Shown: positions 1 to 12,830, counted from the stretch's first letter. The stretch: DNA of 64,000 bases from Halictus rubicundus (GCF_050948215.1 NW_027488625.1:248001-312000), one strand, 5' to 3'. The notes: generated by a model not told the origin, from the sequence alone. Program-made: numbers and translations.

Positions 1-630
1 ACGAACGATAACAAATAGTAGCAATAAAAATACTTACTTGTCCGAATATTACAAGAATGACGATTTGGAATTATGTTGTTCTCACTTCACACACTTGCTC
101 CTGCTCCCAGATCGATTCACTCGCAAAATTACTTAAAGTGCCGAATACGTCTCCGGATGGTTCCACGATAAGTAATGAGAAGTCACTCGCGCTCCTAGAA
201 GACACCCTCGCCCATCCCCACTCCGCGGCCAGATCCCTTAAGAACAAGGTATCGTCCACAGTAAAGACCCCTAACTTTCTAAACATGTGTCAACGAAAAC
301 TCCGAATCGGGTGTGAGTACAACCTCAAGTTGCCAGCCATCGCACAGTGGCGAATTCGGCCGAGTTCGTGGCCAAAATTCGTATCTTCAAATCTATGATG
401 AATTATTGAAATAAATGACGACGATACGACTCCCCTAAAGACGTCTTTTTCAAGACGTGGTTTTAACGTCTGAAATACATACCGAAATAAAACTAACATC
501 TGAAATATAGCTATGTTAGTACTTTTTAATTTGTACTATGTATGTACAATATCTCTTTTTTTACACAGAAGAGCATGCGTTTATGTTTTAAAAATTAACA
601 CCAACACTAAAAAATATTGTTCACAGAAAG
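1..630. other. Unassigned sequence with AGACGT-rich stretch
   Basis: No convincing gene is seen. The short open frames here show no recognisable domain. At 433-475 there is a small cluster of AGACGT/ACGTCT half-palindromes that resembles the larger cluster at 52375-52510. Confidence 0.4.
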
Positions 631-1671
631 TTCTAGCCCCCGGTAACATGACGGGTTTTATATCTGACTAATCCGGTACTGGCAGACCGAGGGTAACTTT
701 TTACCGTCAATTTGTGCTGCCTCACCTTATCTGGCGATACTGACAAGGGATCATATTCAGATGCGAAAATCCCATTTTGATGAGACTTATGGGAGCTTAT
801 ACATAGTTCTTTGAAAGAAATTTGACACGTGCTTTTTTATCAGCAACCATCCACTCGGGGATTAAAACCATATTTTTTGAGATATCTCGGAAACCAGACG
901 TCGAATAAATTTGAATTTTTTTTAAATTGTGTGTTTTTCAATGGGAAATGTAGTCGCGCAAGAAAATTTTAACAAAAGTTTTTTGTTTAAACAATATATT
1001 AAAAATTTGATTTTTTTTCAGTTTCCCTTATTTATTGTTAGTTCATTTTAATGTAAACTTGGGTGTGTGATCTTTGATCCAAAATAGGGGGTACATGTTT
1101 TTTTTTGCCATTTAACAATAATTATGCATAATGGAAGATATTCTTGCGCCTGGCGTGCGTAGGAAGGAATTCTGGCTGGTTTTATCGAAATATAAGCATT
1201 TAGTATAAACCTGTATAGTATTTTAAACAATACCACTGGGTTATGTGTCGTTTATTATTTTATTAGTAGCGAGAGAAGGTGGCGCAGGTAGCAGCGTGAC
1301 GCGGTGCTAATTATAATTACGGCGCGCCGCAAAAAAAATCAAATTTTTAATATATTGTTTAAACAACAAACTTTTGTTAAAATTTTCTTGCGCGACTACA
1401 TTTCCCATTGAAAAACACACAATTTAAAAAAAAATTCAAATTTTTTCGACCTCTGGTTTCCGAGATATCTCCAAAAATATGGTTTTGACCGCCAACTTTG
1501 AGGGCTGTTTTCACCCCTTCAAAGTGGATGGTTGCCGATAAAAAAAAACAAGTGTGAAATATTTTTCAAAGAACTATAAGCTCCCACAAGTTTCATCAAA
1601 ATCGGATTTTCGCATCTGATTATGTTCCCTTGTGAGTATGAAAGGGACGAGGAGTTCTAGCAATAAATGAC
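631..1671. mobile_element. Inverted-repeat DNA element, copy A
   Basis: The outer ~270-330 bases on each side are inverted copies of each other. The left arm (about 748-1015) reappears reverse-complemented at about 1329-1640, sharing for example the block around GGGAAATGTAGTCGCGC and the run TAAACAATATATTAAAAA. The ~300-base centre has no coding potential, so this is a non-autonomous element. A second copy lies at 15426-17288 in the same orientation. End coordinates are approximate: they are the points where the two copies stop matching, and no target duplication is clear. The intact site CCAAAAATA at 1471-1479 is the position that has been invaded in copy B. Confidence 0.75.
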
Positions 1672-2058
1672 GGTCGACGAAGCGAGGCTCTACTGTAATT
1701 ATTTCTCTTTCTATCGATATTTTACCGACCGTATATGACACCACATTTTAAAAAAGGACATCTTAAACAATATCATATGATGAAGTCTATTGCCAAAACA
1801 ACCGCTGGTAACCAATGCGTTAACTATTTCTAGCCCATCATCATGTTTTCTATCATCCTACCAATGATTCACAGATTAAATAGGAGTCACGAGTGACCGA
1901 CGAGGAATAAGTCGTAGCCAGAAGAGAACAAAAACACGAGGGGTCAACCGTATGGCGATCAGACGTATTAAAAACGCCGTAAGCAATTCTCCCCCTAAAT
2001 TCTCTTCCCTTGGCGCGGTTCTCATCTCTGACGGTCGCAGGGGTGGGAAGAAAGGATG
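1672..2058. other. Intergenic, nothing recognised
   Basis: No gene or repeat boundary is resolved. A short stretch near 1785-1835 weakly resembles 15240-15290, suggesting another old dispersed repeat. Confidence 0.3.
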
Positions 2059-3430
2059 TCACGTATATACAGTTTCGCTGTCAAAGGGACGATACGTACT
2101 TTCGCACGAATTATGAAAAGGTACACCACAAGTGGGTAGCGATATTGTTACCACCGGGATGCTTCTGTTCTCACTGAAGAAAAGGGTGGTATTTGCTGAG
2201 AGCACGTGGGTGGTACACACCGCGACATACATTCTGTGTAAGACTCTAGCAAACCGCGCGTGCCTGTGTTGCACGAAAAAATTTGCCCTTTCCGGAGGCG
2301 ATGCTTTATTTCCAGAGAAACTGTTTGTCCCTGAGCCTCGTGGCTGGAAAAATTATGATAGTGGAACTGGCAAAAGTGGAGCTAACACCTCTCCTCACCT
2401 GTGAAGAAATGCGGAAAATACGAAGCGGATACTGTTGCTCAACGTATCCTCTTCGAAACGGATTTATATTATTTAGTGATTGTAAAATCGAGGCAGCCAA
2501 TCGATGGGGGCAGAAATAAAATAAATCAGCATACGAGAAGCATGTAACAATTTCCGATATTTCGCAGCCGATTGAACGACCAGCGATCGAGCAGTGGCTC
2601 CTGAAACTTATTACTCTGACGCAACGGCGAAGGGCAGAGGGGGTGGGGCCGACACGAACGTGAACACTACCAAGCAGAACCGGGGGTAATGTAGAATGAA
2701 AAACGAGGAAAAGTCGAAGATAAAATTTCAGTGTAGCTGGAAAACGCGGAGTATCAAGCCGATTTTTTCCTTACGGCGCTGAAAACGTAACAATGAAATT
2801 ATTGGCCACACCTAACACTGATTCCTACCGTGTCCCTGCTGGCCAATCCCGCGAATGGAAACGGTAAAATCGGATTTGTTACGTTCTGTCGAAAGCTCTT
2901 GATCGGGAGATTAAATATCTTCACATTCAAATTCGTGGAATTTAAAAGGTTTTTGTATCAGCCCATTGAGAGCATCGAATTTAAAAAATTATATTTTGAA
3001 GGATTATTCATCCCAGGCTAAACGAACAATGATTAACAAGACCGAGGATTTTATAGATTCGTGTTAAAAATGGATGGATCAAACGCAAAACAGTATAGAA
3101 GCATTTAGAAAATCTAGAAACGCATAAACGATTTAAAAGGGAAATAAATTTGGTCTCTGTATTTTTCAACGAACGCAGGCGATATTTCTTTCGCATTAAA
3201 ATTCGCAATATATTGATTAATATTTCGCCCGAACGACTCGATGACTCTTCTCTCTCCGTAAACATGTAATCTGTTAAATTTTCGATTTTAATAAGCGCGG
3301 ATATGTCCGGCCAACGGGCAAATAGACCATCCACGCGATTATACACAAAACGCGATAAAATAAACGCGTCATTTGTTGCGAACGTGATTTTTATTTTATT
3401 TCCAATCTCGCGAAATCCCATGGTCATTTA
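2059..3430. repeat. Dispersed repeat R1, copy 1
   Basis: This ~1.4-kb stretch recurs twice in the window. Its 3' part (2817-3430) matches 17299-17840 directly, and most of its length matches 51337-52260 in reverse complement. Diagnostic shared blocks are the run around CTAAACGAACAATGATTAAC (3018, 17428) and CTGTCAAAGGGACGATA (2090, inverted near 52228). A 139-codon minus-strand frame (3008-3427) is open here but broken in the copy at 17.4 kb, and no domain is recognised in it. I treat the unit as an uncharacterised transposon relic rather than a gene. Confidence 0.6.
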
Positions 3431-6400
3431 CGGAAGAATTGAAATAAATATTTTTTTAAATTTTCAATGTACTGTTCAATGACCCGCGTTTTTCGTTAAT
3501 AACTCCTTAACGAAGTCGAGCAGAACATTTTCACGGAGGAAAAAGTTATATAAAATTTATTGTTATGATAAAAGTTATTATAAAAAGTATATTCTGCAAT
3601 GATTACATATCGACTTCTGTTCTCTACAATTTTTTTTTTTTTATTGAAAATTGCAGAGAACAGAAGTTAACTAAAAATGTATTCCTTCTTTCAACAATTC
3701 TAATGAACAGAGAATAATGTAATAACTAGACTGTGGATCTTTATCTTGTATTTTTGATTTTTATTTAGTGACGACAATCTATAACTTTAACCATTTGTCC
3801 TGCTTTAACTGCAAAAGATACGCGAACTCTTTTCACACGCGACGATTCTTTGGACTCGCCCGAGTTGAATGGCGTATTTATTGTATAACATTTTTGTATA
3901 AAATTAATAAAATAATATAATATTAGATTTTCTGAAGATTTTTGGAGGATAAATTAATTTTTTTGTTTCTTCGGACATACGCTCGAAATCGTTGAAAATC
4001 TGACTGAACGTGTTCTCGATATTTCTATAAAGTGATGTGAAATCATCATTTTAACGTTAAAAATTAAGGGTTGTAGGCAAAATCTAGCTACGTCATAGAG
4101 TGAACCGTCTCCCTTTGGGCATATCGTGAAAAAGCTGTTACAGGTGATACAGACGTAGCGTTTGATGAATCAAATAAAATAGTGGCGCAAGGGACAGGAG
4201 AAGATATTGTTGGACACTGTGAAATTTGCTGATCTTTCGGAATTGCTTTCCCAGAGACCGTGCGACCGATTCTATTGAAACTTTTAGGGCGATTCGTCAT
4301 ACCGTTGACGTAACGAAAGAAAATTGCTTCGACAGGAAAATATAGTTATTGTCGATATAAAAGCGTCATTTCTGACGTCTTGTGTCTATCTAAAAGTGAC
4401 AATTCAAAGTGACCTGATATTTTTCATGATTTCCTTTGTAACAGTGAATTGAGCCTGTGAATCGTGAACGTTCCGAGAGAAAGCAATTTTTACGGAAAAT
4501 CCCATGAAACAATTTATTTTAATAGTATCATCGTTGTTAGAAATTCTAACTGTTAATAGAGATTTTAAGAAATTAGAATTGTCCCAAACAACGCGTTTTA
4601 CGTTCTACGTGTCGTGCTGAGTATCGTAGGAGCATGAACTGATCGCGTGCCATAGCTCTGTTAATTTTACGGAATTTTTAATTAAAATTCCGGAGGGCCA
4701 GACAACGGTATTCGATTACAATATTTCTCGAAATCAAGCCACGAAATTCTATCGTATTCTAACAATAATTATTCTGATTATTAAATAGATTAAGAAATAA
4801 TTTAATAAATAATCAAATTGTTTGACGAATACTTCGCGTTTGCTTTAAACCTCACAAGAAAACTTCGATTGACTATTTCGCCGAGGGATTTTTCGCATGT
4901 TCCGGGAAGTTCATATTTATTCATCGAGTTGCATTGGCGTTTGAAACAAACGGAAGAATGGGATGAAAAAGTTCTTGTTTGCATACCCGACATATGTAGA
5001 TATTCCCGTTGAAATCGCGCACGTGACGGGCTTTCTTGATTAGCCGTAAAAATTCGAATTTCAGTCTCCGCTCGAAAAATTTGCGTCACAGAGGGGAATC
5101 ATTATTCCCGCAGGGTATTATATCCCGTCGGCCGGGATCGTGTGCGCCCGAATACGAGGCGCATACAGTTACACGCGATCCGCTTCTTGTTCCATATTTC
5201 ACGGTGGGCCCAATAAGGATCACAATTAAGCCCGTACGTAGTGTTCGTCTTCCGCAATTTGACAGTGTCTAACTCTCCTTACGCAAAATTATGCGCGGTG
5301 ACTTCCGGCCCGTGTTAATTGCGACGTGGAATCCGTGGAACACCGTATCGAACGCGATTGTCGAGAGTGGATTGCCAAAATGGAATTGAACAACGGGCAA
5401 TAAACAAACATCGTTAAGTGCTAATTTTTGTTCGCTGTGGATTTTGTGCATTTATAGAAAAATGGAAACTGGAAAGCTAAATTGTGAAGGTGTTAGAAAA
5501 ATTGGAGAATATTATTTTCAATTTATGAAAGTTGTTGAAAGAACAGGCACATTTTCATCTAGTTTCTATTTTTTACGATCAACTTATTATTTATTTAGAA
5601 CAATTTTATTTTCTATAAAGGTTTTCGATACAAGAATCGAAAGTTTCTTATCGAAATGCAACAATGGTGATGACACTGGCAAGACCCGTGTTGTTGACAT
5701 ATATCGAAAATTCACTGTACTTCCAAATTTCGGTAATTCAGAAATTGTCCGGCGATCGACAAACCAGCCCTCGATCACTTGTGACTCATCTCAACTTCGA
5801 TGACCTTATGAGAACGACTAGAGACGTTTGACCTTAACTGCCGAGTCCTTCTATTTTGGGGGGTGTGAAAAATTCATGTGCTTTTTGCCTCTCATCACGG
5901 ACGCGATGCTTAACGAGATATTTTATTTATTATGGCGGGTGATTCTTGTCGATGGACTGCGGATGTTTGGGCAATTTTCAGTTTCTGTAGTCAAACTTTA
6001 AGAAACCCCACGAAATCTTATTTTCAGTGGTAGCAACTTTGTAGATCTAAAATCAAGAAAAATTCTACTCAATTCTATTGAATTTTGTAGTGTAGATATA
6101 ATTGAAATCAATCTGAAAAGCCGGATATAATAATTTTCTTTGGGGTTATTGCAGGAAAGAAGATAGCTGAACTTCTTAAAGGTAGTTTCCGACGGATCGG
6201 TTGAAAATAATGAAAACGGTACGCTAACGTACACCGATCAGAAACATTTCTATCTTCGTTATATCTTGGAATTATTTCCTGCGCGAAATTGCGTGCAACA
6301 TCCGTAAAAGTCGATTTTAATTTTTCTTTTTATTTAAGGACAATGGCATTCCTTATTACAAAAAAGTAAGATGTACGAGCAACAACGGTGTCAACATCTC

Positions 6401-7417
6401 CGCTAATTTCCCGTCAAAAAACTTCCCGCAAAGCAGCCACCTTTGTTCGCGTAAAAACGAAGGATCTCCTAAGCGGTTTTCTTGATTGAGGGGATGAAGA
6501 AATTCATTTTTATCTTCCGGAGATACGAGGACGCGCGAAATACGTCTGTAATTGTGTGTGAACCGTATAATCCTCGAGCATACTACTTGAGCATATTTCG
6601 ATTTTCTAGAAACCGATAGATCTTATTTGTTTGCTAAAAGCCATTTTATTAATCGATTATACACTCGCCATATTTTGGACAGTAGTGGTCAGTTATGATA
6701 CAGAAGCACGTTGGGGTGTTAAGGGTTAATAGATGACACGAACTTCCACGTTTATCTAACCTGATCTAATTCGTCGGGGGTTACAACTCCTAAAAGCCCC
6801 GTTTATTCGACCGGTAATTTCAAGCGATAGATCGAACCGGGCAAGTGACGAAAGTTTAAAATTCTCTGACTTTATTAAACGTTGCTCGATCAGCTTGTAA
6901 ACTTCGCCCGCGTCCCATTAACTAATTGTTTTCACAACGCCATGGTTTCCCGGCCAAGGTAAGTTATGAAAACGAGGCTGGCCGGTGCATCCGATAACTA
7001 TGCGATTCGATTCCCTGCGTCTTCAGAGCTGCACATGACTTTTTATTCCTCGGCGGAGGCTAAGGAAAATGATTTCCATCCACAATGGCCGACGTCGCGG
7101 ACGTTCTCGCCGTTCCCTCGAACTGATTCGTTCGATTGTATCAGAAACTTTCTGTATTTCGTCCTCTATGAAACGATAAGCTCTCACCTTGTTCTTATAA
7201 GGATCATTCCACGCGAAATCGGACTCTTGTTGCAGCAATGTTTCGCATTTTGTTCAAACTTGAATATATTGTAGTCACCTATGAACAAGTCTCAAAGGAT
7301 TTTCATGATTTTACAGAAAAGTAAGAAAGTGTCACTCTTTTTTCATTAAATTATACGGCTAGAACTAACAAATCGACAAAGATCAAAGATGAGTTTTTGG
7401 GAGCTTATAGTGATAAC
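3431..7417. other. Long stretch without recognised genes
   Basis: AT-rich sequence with only short open frames and no conserved domain that I recognise. It holds a hairpin at 3611-3669 (separate entry). Nothing else is supported. Confidence 0.35.
3611..3669. repeat. Short inverted repeat (hairpin)
   Basis: The arms ACTTCTGTTCTCT and AGAGAACAGAAGT flank a T-rich centre, giving a ~20-bp stem when the adjoining CAATTTT/AAAATTG is included. It could be a degenerate MITE. There is no sign of a gene. Confidence 0.55.
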
Positions 7418-7617
7418 GTAAGAGAGTATACTAAAAATGTTGTCATTTGAAAAAAATGTTTTTTTCACCATTCATTTTGCAATTGTTTGAAATAGATGCA
7501 ATATTTTCATGGCCGGAATATTCTTAAAAATTTGAAAAAGAATGGGGAGATAGGGCAAAGTGTCCCCATTACTGACCCTTTAATGAGAATTAAAATTATT
7601 TTAAGTGAACGCTGCAC
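7418..7617. mobile_element. Half copy of palindromic element
   Basis: This stretch ends in GTGAACGCTGCAC and matches the reverse complement of 7680-7870, including the blocks around ATGTTGTCATTTGAA and CAATTGTTTGAAA. It is one arm of the same element family as 7680-8302. It lies in inverted orientation only ~60 bp from it. Confidence 0.65.
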
Positions 7618-7679
7618 GTAGGTAAGACTGTCCGGCCGCTGCTTCTACCGCGCGCCAGCCGTCGGAAGCTGTATGTCAC

Positions 7680-8302
7680 GGTGCAGCGTTCACTTGAAAT
7701 AACTTTAATTACGGAAATTTGAAAATGTCCGCTTTTATGAGAAAGTTCCTCATTTCCCTTAAATTTTTAAAAATGCTCCTGCCACGAAAGCAGGAACATT
7801 TGTTTCAAACAATTGCAATATAAACGGTGGAGAAACATTTTCTTCGAATGACAACATTTTTAGTCTACATACACTCTAAGGATGCGTGCGAATTTAGGGG
7901 TAACACTGTCGCGACTTATTCTCCAGAGTCAAATCGTCAGTGTTTTATTATGCACGAAAGGAATGGCACTCTGCGGTAGCATCGGAAATATTTGCTACCG
8001 GAGAGGGCTATTCCTTTCGTGCATAATAAAACACTGACGAATTTGACTCTGGAGAGTAACTCGCGACAGTTTTACTCTCAAATGCACACACAGTCGTAGA
8101 GTGTCCGGTACGTTAAAAACGTTGTCATTTGAAATAAAAAAAAAGGTTTTCTTCACCATTTATTTATTGCAATTGTTTTAGACAAATGCAATGTTTTCGT
8201 GGCAGGAACATTTTTCAAAATTTGAAGAATACGAGGACCTTTATCAAAATATCGGACAGTTTAAAATTGACGAAATTAAAGTTATGAAATGAACGCTGCA
8301 CC
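7680..8302. mobile_element. Palindromic MITE-like element (~620 bp)
   Basis: Almost the whole element is one imperfect inverted repeat, beginning GGTGCAGCGTTCA and ending TGAACGCTGCACC. The centre (7905-8070) is a nearly perfect hairpin with ~70-bp arms sharing CAGTGTTTTATTATGCACGA. There is no coding capacity. No target-site duplication is clear. The family is unknown to me. Very long terminal inverted repeats of this kind are typical of foldback or MITE elements. Confidence 0.7.
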
Positions 8303-9528
8303 ACAGACGAGGTATAAGGATAGACCTATCATCCAATGCATTTTCGTGTCCAACGTTTTTGGGGTCACGTAACCCCATTACCATTTTCGTGTCACATCCT
8401 GTATAACCAACTGGAACTAAAATCTGCTGACAGCGTCGTTAGTAGTAGGAATTACAATTAAAAATAGCTATATATATAGTCACTGCAGTCTCGCGAATAC
8501 AATAGAATATTGTTTTCTAAAATACTAATTTCGGTTATGATTAGTTAAACTTTATGTTGGGTATAAATAACAAATGAATGAAACTGTACGTACAATAAAG
8601 AATATGTTTAACTGCAAAATTCGAAATGTTGTAAACAGCCAAATATTAATATGTACTTTATAAATGTAACGTATACGCGAATAAATTAATTGTTCAGAAC
8701 TGTATTGTTATTGTTAGAGGATGATATAATTTTGTTCCTATTATTAATTAACTACATTGCTTTGAACAGTAATTATTATATAAATATTTTTTAAATGGTT
8801 TTTATGAAAATTTTCATGAACATTACAAGACAAATTGTTTTGGATCTTCGTTGGGTTCCGTAACGTTGGAACCTTTAACTTACGATCGCGAAATGTTTGA
8901 GAAATAAAGTCGGAATTTGTGGGAGAGCTAATCGATTGATTCGTGTTATCACTGCGGTTCTCGGAAAAGAGAGCGAGGGCTCGACGGATTGTCGTGTATA
9001 TTGACGGGGCTCTCTCCCCTCGCCGCGCACCCCGAACTACTCGGTCCGCCCGAAGTGTGCGGGGAGAGAGAGAGACGAACCGCGACGACGGCCGAGTCCT
9101 CAATACAAACAAAGTTCGGCAGTCGCTAATTTGCCGTGTGTGCGTGCGGACGCACAGCGGCACCGACCAGCTGATTGCTCGAACACAAATGTTTTAATAA
9201 CTTACTAAAAACTACAAAGCCAAGCTTTGAACGTAACTTGGTTATATATAAATAACCTTTTGTAATTTTGAAATTTGAACACCAATTATTACTATATTTG
9301 TTAACAATAAATAAAAGATTCGTCTTAACATCAGCTACAACAATATGTAATAAAAAATACTTAGTTTTATATTTACTTAAAAAATTAAGATGACCATAAT
9401 TTTTTATCAAAAAAATTTTTGTCTATTGGGATTTATAGATAACTGAGTATCGATTAACTTTTGTTGGAAACATTATTCTGCCAGATTATCCGAAATGTTT
9501 AAAACATCCCCAGATGGCTTCTTTTGGG
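8303..9528. other. AT-rich sequence with a GC/CpG-rich island
   Basis: Mostly AT-rich and featureless. Bases 8970-9180 are sharply GC- and CpG-rich, with a GAGAGAGAGA run. Such an island can mark an insect promoter or first exon, but no splice-supported coding exon is seen on either strand, so I assign no gene. Confidence 0.3.
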
Positions 9529-9925
9529 TCACTGAGATCTTGGTTGGTGGCCCGTCGAGAAATTTTCCGAGTGTGGTACTCGCGAAATTATCGTACATAA
9601 TTCCTTATGCGTTGCTTCCTGGGTATCTTCTGAAAGATTTCCGATGGACAATAGGATGCTTTCTACCACATCAGCACCTTGTATGAGCACTTTGTGTACA
9701 GTTACCAATACATAATACCATGGATATAAATTCATTCCCCGATGCTCTGTGTGCAACTCGTGCTATGTACTCCAACTCTTCCGGGGTGTACTGCGTCAAC
9801 AGGCTTTCTATTTGCCTGCGATTTATCATGTCACTTGCCTCAGAAAACCCTTTTTTTGGTCGTCCACCTTCACTGCGTCCTTCAAATTCAAACTGTTGTA
9901 GATTGCAGGTATTACGCAGTGACTA
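9529..9925 (-). pseudogene. Eroded transposon protein fragment
   Basis: Two minus-strand frames follow each other with a frameshift near 9740. The first (about 9920-9745) contains a GRPKK-F-SEASD motif followed by basic residues, and then EELEYIARVAHRASG. The second (about 9740-9530) reads YPWYYVLVTVHK followed by an LSEDTQEATHKE-like stretch. From memory, both segments resemble the N- and C-terminal parts of an uncharacterised transposon-encoded protein that is common in insects. The middle appears to be missing. It is a dead, internally deleted copy. The family assignment rests on recalled motif similarity only. Confidence 0.5.
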
Positions 9926-10458
9926 AGAACTCCTTTTAGTGGTCTATAGATATATATTTTGTACGTTACACTTCGAACCGGACTGAGTAAAACATAAATG
10001 ACCTTCTTCGCACGCGGCTACACACAGAGTGAGGGATTCGCACGCTTTGCTACATATGTTGTTCTTTACTATAAACGGAGATGTCGCGATTACGATTATG
10101 ATCGGTAACGCAGAACCCTGGTTTCCAACAAGAAACTATAAGACGCTTGATATAGTAACGCTTTGGAACGAAATTGCAAGATGTGAGCGCGGCTGAAGGG
10201 CGATCAAGCGCGAGCTTGCGTTTTTCTAGGGGCTACACGGACCTTCTTCGCTCGGGGTCCGTGTGGGGCGAGTGTGACGCAACCGGGTATCAAGGTGGGG
10301 TTCGCTAGTACCTGATGACGTACTGTCGAGCGTCTTGGCGCGCTCGCGGATGGAAATGATGGGGAAGTAATAACTTATAATTAACTTATTTTCTACCTTA
10401 ACCTATGATGCGTCGCGGGTGACGTCATCAACAACACGTCGGTCGTCCGACGTGACAC
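9926..10458. other. Unassigned, GC-richer sequence
   Basis: No gene is seen. A short hairpin (CACGGACC...GGTCCGTG, 10227-10264) is visible. The sequence is compatible with transposon or LTR debris, but no boundaries can be defined. Confidence 0.3.
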
Positions 10459-11560
10459 CAGTAAAGACGAAGTAAAGTGACGAGCACGATCGATACAGCA
10501 CGAAACGATTGTAAATAACTGTAACTAAACAAGTGAGTGAAATATTAGAAAAGGTTTTCACCGATAATTCTGCTACGTGTGTCTAGAAGCTATACCAAAA
10601 TATACTTCCTCAAAGAAAGTTTATAATTCCGCTAGACGAGCAAACGAAGTTCCCGTGTTCGTTTCAACGGGTATGAACACTCGATGAAATGTCAACGCAT
10701 AGGGTGAGGAAGCCAATTATTGTGGTGGTGCCAATTACTGTGCCGACATTAATTATATTTATTTCTAAAGCATAATGAATATTAAAAAAAAATATTAAAT
10801 TTTTTTCATTAGAATTAGTTAATATATAGCTATATTCATTATGCTTTAAAAATAAATATTATTAATATAGGCACAGTAATTGGCACCCCCACAGTACTTG
10901 GCTCCCTTGCCCTAGTTTGAGTGTTTGCAAGCATAATGCGGAAAAAGTATTTTTCTTCGATCATTCTGTTGCTGCAAACGCCCTTTCTCGCGGGTCCATT
11001 GCATATTTTCTCTTCTCGCGTGTCCCGACGGCTCTCATTAAGACAAATGACTGGAAAAATTACCTTGGCAAAGAGCCTCCGTCTATACTACCCATTTCTC
11101 GAGTAGGAAATATCTGCCTTCCGGATTGTTCATGAAATCAAAATTTGTGTAGCTTAAAAGAAATCGTTCGAATATAAAATACCAGAGGTCAGCAATTTTA
11201 TTGAATCTTTTAATTTTCAACGAATTTTTGTGTTTTTTTTCTGAGAGGTACAGGTTTTATTCCAAATGTGTAATGTGAAAAATAATTCTTGCTTGTAGTA
11301 TTTTGATATTAATAAAAAAAGAAAAAACAGCTATTCGTTTGTCCGCGCAATGAAGCGTGCTTTTCACACTTTTTGAAACAATGACATATTTGAAAATCCG
11401 AATATTGCTTGCCGTTTGCACCTGCTGGTTTAAATATTTCAACTACAGCATGACTTTTATTAAAGAGCAATTAAGACGAAATTGGTTGGCATTAAAATTT
11501 TTATTAAAGTTTGAGTTCAATGAATTTTGCGGTAGTGGAGACACTATTATCTGTCATCCA
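10459..11560. repeat. Dispersed repeat R2, copy 1 (copia empty site)
   Basis: This ~1.1-kb unit matches 43166-43627 plus 48174-48765, which together form a second copy split by the copia element. Matching starts at CAGTAAAGACGAAGTAAA and ends near GCGGTAGTGG. The junction that copia occupies in copy 2 is seen here uninterrupted at about 10919-10923 (TTTGAGTG followed by TTTGCAAGC). It includes the TA-flanked MITE described separately. No coding frame is recognised. Confidence 0.8.
10702..10912. mobile_element. TA-flanked MITE, copy 1
   Basis: A 211-bp inverted-repeat element starts GGGTGAGGAAGCCAA and ends TTGGCTCCCTTGCCC, flanked by TA at 10700-10701 and 10913-10914. The arms share GCCAATTACTGTGCC, AAAGCATAATGAATA and their complements over ~85 bp, around an A/T-rich loop. 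A TA duplication and short length suggest a Tc1/mariner-dependent MITE (inference). The second copy is at 43408-43616, at the same place within repeat R2, so it was present before R2 was duplicated. Confidence 0.75.
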
Positions 11561-11708
11561 CAACCCTACAATACAGTGTTATAAAAATTAATTCAACGAC
11601 ATCAAGAAGTAGTTTTCTCAAATATTTTCTGTAGCATTTATGAATAGCTAGATTTCAAATATATGTGTAAAATTTTGAGACGTCAATTTTTCAAGTAATT
11701 AGATAATA
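11561..11708. repeat. Short dispersed repeat fragment
   Basis: Bases ~11645-11707 are the approximate reverse complement of ~26836-26900, sharing TGTAAAATTTTGAGAC. The rest is unassigned. Confidence 0.45.
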
Positions 11709-12058
11709 TCCAAACGTGAGCGTCGAAACGGAAATCGAACAGGAAAAGTAAGATCGCAGTTAAATGGATGCAGAAGTTATAAGCTAATATCCTTCAGTAA
11801 AATTGCATCCCCCCCCCCCATCTCTATCTCTATTTTCTTCACGAGAAGCGTCTTCGCCCTCGTCTTTCATTTCTTCGCTGTTTGCTCTATAAAGACGGAA
11901 CATAAAATTGGTGATGCGATGAAGGAAAAACTTATTTATCAATCTTATCGGATTTCATATAAAAAAAAAAATCAAATCAATTCCTACATTTTTATATTTT
12001 ATATTTTCATATTTTTACATTTTATACCATATTATGCCTTTAAATCCAACAATTTTTG
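11709..12058. repeat. Dispersed repeat R3, copy 1 (inverted relative to 18083)
   Basis: This is the reverse complement of 18083-18432 over ~350 bp, with moderate divergence. Shared blocks are GTTAAATGGATGCAGAAGTT, CGGATTTCATATAAAAAAA and CCATATTATGCCTTTAAATC. It is non-coding and holds a C9 run at 11811-11819. The transposon class is unknown. Confidence 0.65.
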
Positions 12059-12079
12059 TTCGTTTGTTTCGCTTTTGTA

Positions 12080-12200
12080 ACGAAAAATAAAGAAGTTTTG
12101 TAATTTGATTAGTAGTGGTCTTCTGGTCTGACACCGATATAGCCGACAATGTCGTGGCCGCGCAACGGCTCTCGAGCATCGGCCACTCACCGTGGTGGTG
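12080..12200. repeat. Dispersed repeat R4, single arm
   Basis: Contains AATAAAGAAGTTTTGTAAT, GATTAGTAGTGGTCTTCTGG and then CACCGATATAGCCGAC. All of these recur at 27680-27760 and 49670-49745. The GC-rich part holds a GTGGCCG...CGGCCAC hairpin. It could be a SINE-like or DNA-transposon end; no class is assigned. Confidence 0.6.
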
Positions 12201-12640
12201 TGGGTTGTTCCACTGACTCGCGGGTAGGTACGGGAGAGGGCCGCGTCCCCATCCAGGGTGGTATGCAAACTCGGTGGCATACTGGATTGAAATGCGCGTG
12301 CGGGACACGGGTGCCACCAGGAGCCTCGGGACGGACGGGGAGGAGTTAGTAGGCACACACGGTACTGCACACCCCTGCCGAGGAGCCTCAAATAACCCGG
12401 TAACCCACCCCCCTTCTTTTATCCGTAACGAGATTACCTCCTCAAAACAAAAAAAAAGGTTGATCTAGTGATGGAATATTGATCGGATCTGTTCGCACAT
12501 ACGCGACGATTATAGTATCGGTAAAGTCAAAGTTTGGCTAAAATGGGTACTTCGGTCACCCCACATAATTTCGCAAAATTTGTTATGATTTGATTTTGAA
12601 AAATGAATTTATAACGTGTGTATGCCAATCAAATATTAAT
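12201..12640. other. GC-rich unassigned stretch
   Basis: Bases 12200-12410 are GC-rich and then the sequence returns to AT-rich. Short open frames on both strands have no recognisable domain. Probably a continuation of repeat R4. Confidence 0.3.
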
Positions 12641-12666
12641 AATAATTTACCAGATATACAGATATA

Positions 12667-12830
12667 CAGGGTGAATTCGATAAAGCAGGACACCTAAATA
12701 TCTCCGTTACTTTTCGTTGTACAAAAAAACTCCGTAGGACAAAGTTACACTGTTTGAAGGACCACATATAACAGTGTAAGGGAAAAAAAAATTCAAGGTC
12801 ATTTTTAGGAGATTTCAAGGTTATCGATGT
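12667..12830 (+). repeat. TACAGGGTG-type repeat end
   Basis: Begins TACAGGGTGAATTCG and runs into AAATATCTCCGTTACTTT. A TA followed by CAGGGTG is a motif I associate with repeat ends in insect genomes. No matching opposite end is identified, so this may be a truncated element. Confidence 0.35.

Noticed and set aside
8744..9163. 139-codon Arg-rich minus-strand ORF
   Set aside because: It is produced by reading through the CpG-rich island. No recognised domain.
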